From: Basidiobolus meristosporus CBS 931.73
Taxonomy: Eukaryota; Basidiobolomycota; Basidiobolomycetes; Basidiobolales; Basidiobolaceae
Length of the DNA: 64,000 nt
Assembly (NCBI GenBank): GCA_002104905.1
Contig: MCFE01000005.1
Span: 1 to 64,000, forward strand
Direction: 5' to 3'
The position numbers were made by a program, and so were the translations under genes. Shown one piece after another: positions 42,664 to 53,205 of this stretch. Position 1 is the first letter of the stretch. The number at the start of each line of letters is the position of its first letter. The notes under the pieces were generated by a model. It saw only the letters and a program-made list of their open reading frames with translations, made no database searches and was not told the origin of the DNA.

Positions 42664-43848
42664 CGGAGGAGGTTGCTCCATTGCAGTAAACAGCTGAGGA
42701 TTCTTTTCAAAAAGGTAACAATGAAAGGGGCAAGATTGAAGAGTAGGAAAGTTGTTTGGTTGATACTTATTCGACGCCAGTTATCTGAATATGCTTGAAA
42801 AGCAAGAATACTTGGGTGGACAGGAAATGTCTCAACTCTTCCCAATTAGAGTAGATTGATACGTAGTATGTAATGGTAATATTTTGATGGCCCCATCATT
42901 CCTACGCTTGTTTATGTGACTTCTGTATTCGACATGATTCTAAAATACCTACAGCCCTGAGGGAATAAATGAATTGTTCAAATCCTGGACAATAATCAAG
43001 TTCTGGTTGTTTCGCCCGCATGTATCGTTGTGGTTTAACTTACGATTAATCGAAGGCCGGAGCGGACCATCACGTTGGCCGAAATACTTGATTGAAATCG
43101 GATAAAGCCTGGTATTCTCGTCCATCAGTTAATCATGAAGAGAAACGAGCCTGAGAAAAAAGGCCCAGAGATAAAAAACCTGCGAGCACAAATTGCGTGT
43201 TATTCGCCATCTTAAGCATGATAATTCAAGCTATGATCGTAATATTGTCCAGAGAACTGGATCCTGGTTTCATTACTAATTGGAAGGAATATTTTATGGT
43301 ATTTACTACCATATTAGTGAATAACCTAACTTTCGTTCGCGATGGCGACATCGACAGCGGTATTATATCTCAATTGATTTTCAATTGTTGAAAGATGCAT
43401 CCCAAAATGGGATCATTACTTGTATTATGCAGTGGGTTTTTTACCATAAAAATAATCATGTTCAACTCGACTGTTTGTCGCATTTAACTTTTGGACTTTG
43501 AGTGATTTTGTACACAGCACTGGATAGGCATTCACTTGGTCCCTATATTACACCAAGCTTGAAGAATGTTTCTATTGGTTGAATCAAGCATATCTTGTCT
43601 TGACCAGATAGAAATGGTAGACTTTTCTACATTTGGAAAGAGCACAAATGATGCCATCGAAGCTAATAATTCTGACATTAGATGCTGAAAAATCAACCTC
43701 GTTCAATTCAGTATATAAGGTCATTCCCCTCACGAGTCCTCCCCACAATACAGTAGTTTTGCATACCTTCAACGCATACCCCCGTTATATTTAAACGTTT
43801 ACTGCACTAGAAAATAATTGATACCTTGCATTTGATTTTCATAACATC
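42664..43848. other. Divergent promoter region of the permease
   Basis: About 1.2 kb between the PQ-loop gene and the permease. The frames at 43197-43391 and 43584-43772 lack family signatures. Long upstream regions are common for regulated fungal permease genes, but no specific site could be assigned. Confidence 0.5.
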
Positions 43849-45529
43849 ATGACAGATAAGGTTCGTAGTGTGAGGCACTTTTCTCTACCATCACCTGCCA
43901 TATTAATTGATTGATATTCAGAATATTTCAGCGCTGCCTGACAATCCTCTTGCCAAGTACGAGGTAACCGAAAAGAGTATGGAGGATGCGGAGCACAAGA
44001 ATCATGATACACTGAAGCGTGCCCTCACAGCCAGACAAGTGCAAATGATTGCTATTGGTGGTACCATTGGGACAGGTCTGTTTCTTGGTACCGGAAAATC
44101 TCTTAGTACTGGTGGTCCAGGAAGTATGCTGATTGCCTACGCTATTATCGGGGTGATCGTTTACTTCACAATGATATCTCTTGGTGAAATGTCAACATAT
44201 ATCCCAATTGCCGGCTCCTTTAACACATATGCCAATCGGTTTGTCGATGAAGGCTTAGGCTTTGCTCTTACGTGGAACTATTGGTTTAACGATGCTGTGA
44301 GTGTTGCTTCGGATTTAACGGCTGCCCAAATCATTCTGAACTACTGGAAGGTTGATTTCCCCGGCTGGGCCATCTCGCTTATATTTCTCGTCTTCTTGGT
44401 TACCATCAATGCGATCGACGTTCGTTTCTATGGCGAGATTGAATACTGGTTGTCCCTGCTGAAAGTGATCACCATCATTCTATTCATCATCATTGGAATT
44501 TGCGTGAATGCTGGCGCCAACAAGGGATACGGGTATATCGGCTTCAAGAATTGGACACTTGGTGATGCTCCATTTGTTGGTGGTATTGGCGGATTTGCAT
44601 CCGTCTTCGTCACTGCTGCCTTTGCCTACGGAGGTACCGAGTCGATTGGCATTACTGCTGGCGAGACCAAAAACCCTAGAAAGAATGTGCCCAAGGTGAT
44701 CCGTAACGTCTTCTGGAGAATTCTGATGTTCTATATCATGAGCATTTTTGTGATTGGTCTTGATGTCCCCTACAATGCCGAAAATTTGACCGAAAAGAAC
44801 GCTCACGATTCGCCATTTACCTTGGTCTTTCAAATGACCGGCTTTGAGGTTGCCCCGTCTTTCATCAATGCCGTTGTTCTCACCTCGGTGATTTCTGCTG
44901 GTAATCATGCTCTGTTTGCCGGCACCAGATTACTCTATACCCTTGGCGAGCAAGGTCATGCTCCCAAAGTATTCACAAAGCTTACCAAGAATCGCGTACC
45001 CATCTACTCCCTGCTGGCCACTTCCGCCATCTCCTGCATTTGTTTCGCCTCCTCCTATGTTGGCAGCGGTGCCCTCTGGAATTGGTTGCAAAACTTGGTT
45101 GGTGTTTCCAACCAAATGAGCTGGATCGCTATTGGTATCACCTCTTACCGATTCCGTAAGGCCTATCAAATCCAAGGACGTGACTTGAACGAACTCCCAT
45201 TCAAAAGCCCACTCTATCCCTACGGACCTATCTTTGTTGTTGTAGCCAACAGCTTCTTGGTGTTGGTTCAGGGCTGGAGCTCTTTCAAATCCTCACCAAC
45301 GGGTGGATTTGATTTCGTATCATTCCTCTCCTTTTACATTCAGATTCCATTTATGGCCGTCATGTGGCTGGGATGGAAATTCATCAAGGGTACCAAGGTT
45401 GTGGGCTATGAAGAGATGGATCTTGACACCGACAGATACTATGATACTTCGGAGGACCTTCTTGACAACGCGAAGGCTTCCACCGGAATCCGCGGATTCT
45501 TCAACCGCGCTCTCCATTATTTCTTCTAG
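43849..45529 (+). CDS. YAT-family amino-acid permease
   Basis: Plasma-membrane amino acid:proton symporter of the yeast amino acid transporter family, 539 residues. Exon 1 is 12 nt (ATG ACA GAT AAG, 43849-43860), then a 61-nt intron and one long exon (43922-45529). Signature blocks: LTARQVQMIAIGGTIGTGLF, GPGSMLIAYAIIGVIVYF, LGEMSTYIPIAGSFNTYANR, FVDEGLGFALTWNYWFNDAV, IGITAGETKNPRKNVPKVIR and FAGTRLLYTLGEQGHAPK. Twelve membrane helices are expected. The sequence is nearest to basic amino-acid permeases (Lyp1/Can1/Alp1), but specificity cannot be fixed by eye. Confidence 0.93.
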
Positions 45530-45632
45530 AGCCCTCACATCAATTTTGTAACTAATCCTATAGATCATTGTGTACATTTCCATCCAGATTAATAAACATG
45601 ACTGTGTTTCATGCGGTTTCAAAATGAATGCT

Positions 45633-45705
45633 ATCTTCATGTTGGTTGGGTCGATGATGGCTTGAGATGGTGTCTTCGTGTTGGTTGGGCCGATGATGGA
45701 TTGGC
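45633..45705. repeat. Two-copy imperfect tandem repeat
   Basis: Two copies of about 36 bp built around TTGGTTGGG, CGATGATGG and a spacer, differing at a few positions, just downstream of the permease stop codon. Probably a local slippage duplication. Confidence 0.6.
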
Positions 45706-46123
45706 ATTCCCAAACTGATGGTTAATGTTGAAGTATTGACCACTCACATACGTACTGGGCATCGGTGATACAAGCATTAACGTGGAATTTTAGTGACAAA
45801 CTAGTTGCAATTGTCGACTGGTTTAGTTCCTGGACATGCCGCATAAGGCTTGTACTTGGTAATTGATGCTCACAGTCACCTCTGATTCAACATATTGGCA
45901 TCCGAATGGAGTCGCGCTTCTGACATACATACGTAAAGTTATACTTTGGTGCACACAAATGGGCTTGTGATGTAACCAGTTCTAGATCGAGGAGATTCAT
46001 GCAAAATACTCTGAGTCAGCCTGAAGAGCAGGCAACGGTGTGTAGATGTGGAGGTTTGGAGAAGTCAATGAAATCTTCCCATTTTGTATATTAAATCCTT
46101 ACAAGTCATGTCGTCAGTCCAGA

Positions 46124-46131
46124 TGACGTTA
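46124..46131 (+). promoter_or_regulatory. CRE-like half-perfect site
   Basis: TGACGTTA, 311 bp before the bZ​IP ATG; one mismatch from the palindromic CRE that follows at 46188. Confidence 0.4.
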
Positions 46132-46187
46132 TGTATTTCTTTAACGTTCCGAATTTAATTTGTCCCCTCATTGTCTACTTTCAGCAT

Positions 46188-46195
46188 TGACGTCA
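46188..46195. promoter_or_regulatory. Perfect CRE palindrome
   Basis: TGACGTCA, the consensus site of CREB/ATF-type bZIP dimers, 247 bp upstream of a gene that itself encodes a bZIP protein. This suggests autoregulation. Confidence 0.6.
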
Positions 46196-46434
46196 CTCAT
46201 ATACCTCATCTCAGCAATGTTGCTCTCGTTCATACATAAACTTCAGCTCTGCCATTCCTACGACCGCCGGCCCCACGCGCTCTTTTACTATTTATCGGAC
46301 TCAACAACGGTTGTGTGATTTGTATTGGCGATCCTTATCCGCAGCTACCCTCGACTCGTAACCAACCCCCCACCCGAAGACCACAACACTAGCCTGTATT
46401 TCTGTGTTGAATCCTCAGTTGCTTTCGACAGAAA

Positions 46435-47190
46435 ATGACTGAGAGATCTCCCTCAATCACCAATCATTCCACTTATCCTTCGCAAAGATATCAAGAGGAG
46501 CCAGAGAATCTAGGTTTCAGCCCAAATCTGGAGTACCGGAAGGTTGCTTCCCGCCGAAGAAAAAATCTCGCCTCATTAATTGGTGATCCAGATTCACCTC
46601 AACCACCACCGTTTCCACCTACCATCTCTCCAAACCTACCAATCCTTCCACCACCCATGTCTACCTCAATCCAGATTCCCTTCTCGAACGCATCCCATCA
46701 ATCTCCTACGGATCCATTGCCCTTCAGCAGGCATTCTGCGCCAATCCATTTGCCCTCTCCAGACATGTTGGCTCATCCCCGTCATTCGGTTCCTCCACCA
46801 CTATCCGTACTCCCAACACTTGCGAATATGACGACGTCAACCATATCTGCAGGGCAACTATCAAATTCCTACCCTACTACATCAGTTATTGAACGTTCGT
46901 CTAGTCTAAGCCTCGAGAGCACGGAGGAGTTGAGTCACTACTCTCTTGCTGACCTCTCCGTGGGGGAGACTAGTCCGACAAAAGGTCGAAATGAAGAGGT
47001 GAGGGGCCTCACGAGTGATGAAAGGAAGCAGCGTAGACTCTTGAGAAACAGGCTTGCGGCGAAAGAGTGTCGAAAGAAGAAGAAGGCTTATGTGATGGAG
47101 CTTGAAAATAAGGTTCAGCAGCTGGAGGGGGAGAACTCTAGATTGAAAACTGAAATCCAACAGCTGAATGGCAAGCTCCAATCATCTTAA
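46435..47190 (+). CDS. bZIP transcription factor, CREB/ATF-like
   Basis: Intronless gene for a 251-residue DNA-binding protein. The first 190 residues are Pro/Ser-rich and probably disordered. The basic region at 196-218 contains the N-x7-R core NRLAAKECR, with RRLLRN before it and KKKKAYV after it. The zipper runs from about 219 to 247 with leucines in MELENKVQQLEGENSRLKTE and IQQLNGKL. The ALA-ALA-LYS-GLU-CYS-ARG form of the core is closest to CREB/ATF-type factors. Two TGACGT elements lie in its own promoter, one a perfect CRE. Targets unknown. Confidence 0.9.
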   Translation: MTERSPSITNHSTYPSQRYQEEPENLGFSPNLEYRKVASRRRKNLASLIGDPDSPQPPPFPPTISPNLPILPPPMSTSIQIPFSNASHQSPTDPLPFSRHSAPIHLPSPDMLAHPRHSVPPPLSVLPTLANMTTSTISAGQLSNSYPTTSVIERSSSLSLESTEELSHYSLADLSVGETSPTKGRNEEVRGLTSDERKQRRLLRNRLAAKECRKKKKAYVMELENKVQQLEGENSRLKTEIQQLNGKLQSS

Positions 47191-47627
47191 AGGTGAATAG
47201 AAAGCAAATCCTGAGGCAGATACTGGTATGTTACATCTAATCCTCCGTTTGTGTCAATTCTGTAGAATGAGATCATTTCCCAAGATACGGGGTTGATCAT
47301 CTCTGGCAGACCTCTAGAACTTTCATTTCTCCCGTGTGTATAAAACGCTCCCATTCCAACCCTTGTATGCATTGTATTTCCTTTACAGCGTGACCTTTTG
47401 TGGACAGTGTTTCTGCTGTTGTAGTTTATTTCCTCTTTTGCCTTCGTGTGGTTTGTAAATATTCATCTAATTTGATCGACTTATTGATTGAGTATAAATC
47501 TCCGCAATTCATCTCCCAAAATCCCCGTATTTGTTGAGTGATCATCTAATCACCCAGTTTCACATGAAAAACCTCCCACAATTTCCCGGTTATAAGGACG
47601 ACCTGGCTATGGGTAGTCAAGTCAAGA
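47191..47627. other. Intergenic region
   Basis: About 440 bp of T-rich sequence between the bZIP and DUF4436 genes. Nothing recognised. Confidence 0.45.
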
Positions 47628-48587
47628 ATGAAGGACCTTCGACGTATTTTCCCAAACTTCTACTCCCGCCGCCTAGCGTACGCTGGCATTAGCGCCATTC
47701 TGATATGTTCCATAGTGGTTCCTGTGTTTATAGTCTACCTGCGCAAGGGTCCAAGGTATAACAACACGCAGTATGGTTCCGCTTCAGAGACGCGTCTCGA
47801 CCTGATGATCACTGTTGTATCGGTTGATAGTGTCGCCTTGAAATCCCAACTCAGCATCGACTTCCTACCATTAGGTAATTTGGTAACCGAGGGAAAGCTT
47901 AAACTCAGTGATACCATAACCGTGAATTTCCTACACAAATCGTTCACATTTCCACAAAACAGCTCCTCGATCTTACCTAGTGGAGAGATATCAGTACCGT
48001 TTTATGAAGGGAATCGACGCAACTACCCGTTTGATGTTTATGAGGCGAACCTACTACTCTACGCATTTATTCCAAACACCAACGACGACATAGTGGTTCC
48101 GATCTCGGCCTCCTTCACCGCCAACGTGCAAAACTTCGAAATATTCCCCGTATTTAGTGTTCAGAATGAACTCAATACCATCTCGTTTACAGCCCAACGA
48201 TCAACCAACACCAAAGCGTTCAGTATTTGTGTGATCATCCTCATGTGGGCCTTGTCTCTTGGGATTAGCTCGCTGGCATTTCAAATTGTGGTTCTAAAGC
48301 GGGAGATACAGCCACCTATCATGGCTCTGGGCGTCTCAATGTTGTTCTCACTGCCGGCTTTACGAAACACTCAGCCTGGTATTCCAGGGATTGGATGTGC
48401 AGCTGATATGATTAGTTTTTTCTGGAACATGTTTTTGGTTGCTATCTCAGCAATTGGTTTTATATGGACCTACTCCGCCACCTGGACACGTCCACCACAG
48501 GAGCAACCATCACCTTCGGAACTGACAGCAACCCTGGGTGATGCTTGCCAAACCTCGTTTAATCAAAAAAATAGATTGATATTATAA
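47628..48587 (+). CDS. DUF4436 membrane protein
   Basis: Single-exon, 319-residue membrane protein of the fungal DUF4436 family. An N-terminal anchor (AGISAILICSIVVPVFIVYL) is followed by an extracytoplasmic beta-rich domain with the family pattern GEISVPFYEGNRRNYPFDVY. Three C-terminal helices follow (CVIILMWALSLGISSLAFQI, PIMALGVSMLFSLPALRNTQ, FFWNMFLVAISAIGFIWTYS). PALRNTQPGIPGIGC is a strong family motif. The tail is Pro-rich. Function unknown; topology resembles a cell-surface sensor or scaffold. Confidence 0.88.
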   Translation: MKDLRRIFPNFYSRRLAYAGISAILICSIVVPVFIVYLRKGPRYNNTQYGSASETRLDLMITVVSVDSVALKSQLSIDFLPLGNLVTEGKLKLSDTITVNFLHKSFTFPQNSSSILPSGEISVPFYEGNRRNYPFDVYEANLLLYAFIPNTNDDIVVPISASFTANVQNFEIFPVFSVQNELNTISFTAQRSTNTKAFSICVIILMWALSLGISSLAFQIVVLKREIQPPIMALGVSMLFSLPALRNTQPGIPGIGCAADMISFFWNMFLVAISAIGFIWTYSATWTRPPQEQPSPSELTATLGDACQTSFNQKNRLIL

Positions 48588-50558
48588 ACTGGCATATAGA
48601 ATTATTTGATACCAACCGCCAAACCTAGTACCACTGTATCATCTTATTCCTAACTAATTCTAGTAGCCGAGTGTATACAAAGGATAGGGGAGATGAGAGC
48701 GTTGCCTAAGGGTAACTTTTACTTTAGATATGTGGAACCCTTGTATCCAAGCCCAAAGGACGATTGTGTAATGGAGACGTAAACCTGCACTTGAAGTACT
48801 CTGTACTGCAGTGCACGTTACGGTCAACAAATAGGTCAGAAAAACATCTCGCCCTCATACTGGTCTGTGCTATTGTTCTTACATCAAGGAGGGCCATGTA
48901 GAGAATGAACTAACCCATGCATTATGAGCAGATCATCTTCGTTATCTATTACACATCCCTGTGGTGATGCTATCAGAACCCCAACGGAGCCGAAATAGTG
49001 CCAATGAACCTGGTTTTTCCTTGTACTAAAAATCACGTAGTTTTTCAGAATACAAAGGGTGTATCTATGATATGTCTTAAAGATACAACAAAGACATTCG
49101 GTATTGATTCAGAATAATAACTGGCCACGCCAAATTCATAATCTTGCATGAGAACGTCTCACGAATGGGCGGAAGTGAGCGATGATGTGTCCGATCACTT
49201 GAACGCTCAAGGAGCTCTGCGAAACTGTCAAAAACGTTTTCATCAGGATTTCTTTAACAATTTACGATGATGAAGGCCAGGGGGATGCCACGATCAGCCA
49301 TGCGTTGTATCGTGCAAGTTGTGGATCTGGAAATAAAGTAGCAAACAGTTAATCGAACAAAAGCATTTCATTTCTGCACCAAGTCTAGGTTCTCTGGGTG
49401 GTGAAAGTTTACAAGATAATTGAGGTCTTCACTCTCCATGCGCAAACTCGTTCTGCTCTCTGTGTTTTGAAGATCCCACTTTGGAATTTCTCCGATGAAT
49501 ATACGCCCACATGCCCAGATACCGTTACACTGGTAGTGTGACGGGTTCCATTAGAGATTTTCAGGCTAGATGGATGGTACTTGATGTCAGAAATGGTACC
49601 AGAGTTGTAGTACAAATTACATTTAGTGTAAGGGGTATGCGAGGCGGAGTCATGAAATGTAGTGACCATAAAGTTGGAGTACAAATTAGTTCACATCAAT
49701 TTGTCGCTTGATCGATCCAACAGCCGCCTAGCATGACTAATGCAGACATGTTGTTTGCCTTCGAGATTAACACCCCAGGGCTCAATGAAGAAAGCGTAGT
49801 AAAGACCGAGTCCTCTTCTTCGTCCCGAGTTGACATCGTTGGAGGGGGGGGGGTAATGTGCACGCATCATGATGAAATCGTACATTGTAGGCATGATCTA
49901 GTCGAAATATAATTGCTACAGTTTCCTGCAATTGAGCATTATTCGTGGCAATCATACATAACAAATGTCGCACTTCATCAAGGTCGAGTTGTCGGAATAG
50001 AATCGTCTTCAGCCACCAATTGGTACCTTCTCAATGGCTGTTACCTCTTCAATCAATATTTTGGTCCCGATTATAAGCCATTGCGTGATTCTGAAACCAA
50101 TTATCTCACTCCGCAGGTATCAATTAGAGTTTCTTTAGCAAGTGGTCATGATGTCATGGAGGAGTGTACATTGATGCCGGCTACATACACGGACAACAGG
50201 TAGAAGATGAGAAATACCACCACTCAGAATGAAGATCCTCTAGTTGAGTTTGAATGAAGACAAAAAAGGATTACTGAATCTATTGAGTATCAAGTGTGCG
50301 TACTGAATACAATAAATTTCAAATATTCAAGTGTTCGGGGATAATTCTCTGGCTCCAACCGAAACATCAAATAAGTATTCCTCTGTTAAGATGATTCACC
50401 AGGGGTGGGGAATTCGAACAATGACATCTACTGCGCAGAACAGTCATTTGCAATTCACATGAGTGGATACTCTAAACAGGTCGTGCTTTATATAAAGACA
50501 ACCATTTCTACCCAAAGATCCTTAGTCAAGGAATTTCTTCACTACATTTTATATCAAC
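48588..50558. other. Two-kilobase gene-poor region
   Basis: AT-rich and lacking confident genes apart from the broken frame at 49409-49894. The plus-strand frame at 49913-50203 has plausible composition but no start context or family. A run of ten G lies at about 49844-49853. A TATATAAAG box (50491-50499) precedes the 73-aa ORF. Confidence 0.5.
49409..49894 (-). pseudogene. Broken ORF of unknown family
   Basis: One minus-strand frame runs 162 codons from 49894 to a stop at 49409, interrupted by a single TGA at 49691-49693. Both halves look coding (C-ending codons frequent): first half ...RGLGLYYAFFIEPWGVNLEG..., second half ...TKCNLYYNSGTISDIKYHPS... with GTRHTTSVTVSGHVGVYSSE. A ten-base C tract (minus strand) at 49844-49853 lies in the first half and may itself hide a frameshift. 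No intron that removes the TGA was found. Unknown family; a recently disabled gene or stop-containing relic. Confidence 0.4.
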
Positions 50559-50780
50559 ATGACTGAGCAATGTCTACAAAATACCACCAATGGCTCGAAA
50601 ACTGCGTTCCCGCGTAGACCTTCTTTGGAAAGAACGGTGAGCTGCCACTATCTCAACGCTGCTATGGATGTCACATACCAAAGACTGTCCCGTAAAAAGA
50701 GCCATCTTCCATCGTTTGAGGAAATGGTCCGCACCGAGTCAACAATGCGGATATCTTTAACTCCAGCAGTAGCACTCTAA
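50559..50780 (+). CDS. Hypothetical 73-residue protein
   Basis: Short ORF with decent gene context: a TATATAAAG box 60 bp upstream (50491-50499), a pyrimidine-containing leader and an ATG in good surroundings. The product (MTEQCLQNTTNGSKTAFPRR...) is Ser/Thr/Arg-rich with motifs resembling basophilic phosphosites (RRPSLERT, RKKSHLPS). No membrane segment, no signal peptide and no recognised family. It starts M-x-EQ like the next gene, but no further similarity exists. Confidence 0.45.
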   Translation: MTEQCLQNTTNGSKTAFPRRPSLERTVSCHYLNAAMDVTYQRLSRKKSHLPSFEEMVRTESTMRISLTPAVAL

Positions 50781-51598
50781 CAAGAGCTGCAAGCGCTTCG
50801 TAGTTGTAAATACCCACTATACCCAAGAAAATATTAACGTATTCCATCTAAAACATTGTACGGTCGGTGACCATGTTAACTTTTATCGACTAGTTCGACA
50901 TTCCACCCCTAAACAACTCGCATCAATTGTAAACCAATAAAACTGATAACTTTTGGGCTATTCTATGTGGTTTCAAATGTCTGTGCGTTAAGACGGCCAG
51001 TCACTGTTGTTACGTCTCAATTTCAGCTTATCAGGTATCGACAACACTCGCTGTGATTCAGTGGTACAGTTGAATTATCCTGAAACGGTAGATGTTGGTA
51101 ACCCGATGAAACTAGAGCCTAATAAAAGGCGATCGCTCTGGGGGATGGTATGAACAGACGAAATCTAGGTACATCGATCGGATTAGCACCGCATCGTATT
51201 CAAGACCTGCAAGATTCATACGTAAATCATCCACAAGTCACCCAGCAACGCCCACTCCACAATCCCTGGGGAGTAGTGCTCATTTGATTACCTAAGAACG
51301 ATATACTCACTGCTAAATATCGAATCAATCGAAGAGTAAGTGTGCTATCCCATCAGATGGATAATTGAGTCTGAGGTGCCACATGAGGTATCATTATTTT
51401 TCAATTTCTTTAAAATGCACGGATTCCCACATGGTCAATAATTCTGGTTATACTGCATTTATCAGCCACCTGCATTTGTGGTATTTAAGGTGAACCTCCT
51501 CCAGCGATATCATCCCTCTTGTAACTTTATTCTGATTATACGTACCTGTATATTAAAGTGCGTCCATTACCAGAGCGAGAGCTGTTACATAAACGACC
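50781..51598. other. Intergenic region before the surface-protein gene
   Basis: About 820 bp with no coding signal that I can support. Confidence 0.5.
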
Positions 51599-53078
51599 AT
51601 GTCTGAGCAACTTCCAATCGCTGAAAATACAGGTATTCTGTTTTGCTTCCACTCCTTGACTAAGAGAGTGTTGACCTTTTGAATTTCAAAGAGAACCCTC
51701 CTAGCTATGGTTCTATAACACGCGATTCAGACGGAGTACTACGAAATCCAGATGGGACAGGTAAATATCTACCTTTTGCAAGCAATTCGCCAAAGGAGAT
51801 AGTAACAAATATTAGTCTGGAGCCCTCTTAGTGGGGAACAAATGGCCAACTCCTGGAAACTGTATTTCTTCTTCTTGTTGAGCGTTTTTCTACTGTGGCA
51901 AGGTTATGAGGTAACTGCGTACTATTCTTTATAAACCGTCGGCTGTGCCCTAATTAAGAGTATCTTGGGTATGCAGTGGGGTCCTCATTTGCTGAAGTGG
52001 CTGCCTAAAGAGAAACATATCACTCCAGAGATACCGTTTGAAGGAGAAAGCAATTTTCTGATTGATACCGAACATTATCAAGCGCTTTCATTCGTAGTGA
52101 ATACAACAACTACCGTATGTTGAATTAATGATGCATTTGGCCATTCAGTCTTAATCATCTTTGGGGCGTTGCTCAAACTAGGTAACCAATGTTGCCATTA
52201 CCACTGGGGAAAGTCAAGATACCAAATCTATCCGTATTAATTCCGTAACCTTTGCTGAGAATTTCCATGACAAGTCTATCATCTATGAGGAGACCAGAGC
52301 CGATAATCATTACACTCTTACATTGAATGTAATGAATTACGCTATTCTTGCGCCTCCCTATTCTAATAATTTTCATCATAGGGCAAAGGCACTGATTTTC
52401 AAGCCATAACCAATATTCAGATTGTGCTGCCTCCTACTCAGTTCAATTTGAATAGCTTGACCATTGTATTACCCGCAGGGAGAGTCAATAGCTCTATCTT
52501 ACACAGCTCACGTATCAACGATCTTCATATTGAAGTGGCCAATGGAACCATTGCACTCAAGGTACTAGGTTTGATCAACTGTACCCTCCAGGAGAATTAA
52601 CTGATTAACCCCTACCAGGACGTTCAGGGATCGAATATTAATCTAAAAACATCCGTTGGAGATATCACAGGCACCTTCGACATTACCCATACGTATAATG
52701 CCATATCGGGACAAGGAAATATTGATTGCAGATTGCGAGTGCCTTCTCACTCTATGCCACAAATCGCAGCCGGAACCTCCGTCGGAAACGTTACTGCGCG
52801 AGTGGTAAGTTATTCCATTTCATGTGCAATCGGGTTCACCTGCAACAATGACATTAACCATGCCCCAAAATTGCCCTCAGACTGACACATATCACGGACC
52901 TTTTAGCTTGTTTACTGAACGTGGCCGTGCTTACGTATTTGGGGGTCGGTATGTCGACTTTACCACCAATACTACTCTAGCCAAAAATGGATACTTCCGT
53001 GGGCAAGACGGGGACGCAAATATATTAATGCATGCAAAGAGAGGAAGAGTCGTGCTGGCTTTTAGGCGGCAGGTGTAG
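51599..53078 (+). CDS. Type II membrane protein with adhesin-like ectodomain
   Basis: Multi-exon gene (eight exons by my reading). A short cytosolic part, MSEQLPIAENT then NPPSYGSITRDSDGVLRNPD, includes a PPSYG motif. One membrane anchor follows (LYFFFLLSVFLLW). The remainder is beta-rich and Asn/Thr-rich with repeats of the type NGTIAL, DVQGSNINLKTSVGDITG and TFDITHTYNAISGQGNID, resembling the DUF4097-type beta-solenoid of fungal and bacterial surface proteins. It ends GDANILMHAKRGRVVLAFRR. Intron joins at GAG|TGG, ACC|GTA, AAT|GGC, AAG|GAC and GTG|ACT keep frame. Function unknown; a wall or surface role is inferred from topology. Confidence 0.72.
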
Positions 53079-53205
53079 ATTTCCGCTCTAGATGAAACGC
53101 ATATTTACCCCGCTATAAAAATACAATGCTCGTCGTCATTTGTGTGAATAGCATATTGTAATTAATCAAAAGCTGAATATCAAATGAATTTATTGATCGG
53201 TACCT

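Larger units (their letters stand above)
45530..46434. other. Intergenic region upstream of the bZIP gene
   Basis: About 900 bp. It holds a two-copy 36-bp tandem repeat (45633-45705) and two TGACGT elements (46124, 46188). A TATA-like stretch is not obvious. Pyrimidine-rich leader DNA precedes the bZIP ATG. Confidence 0.55.
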
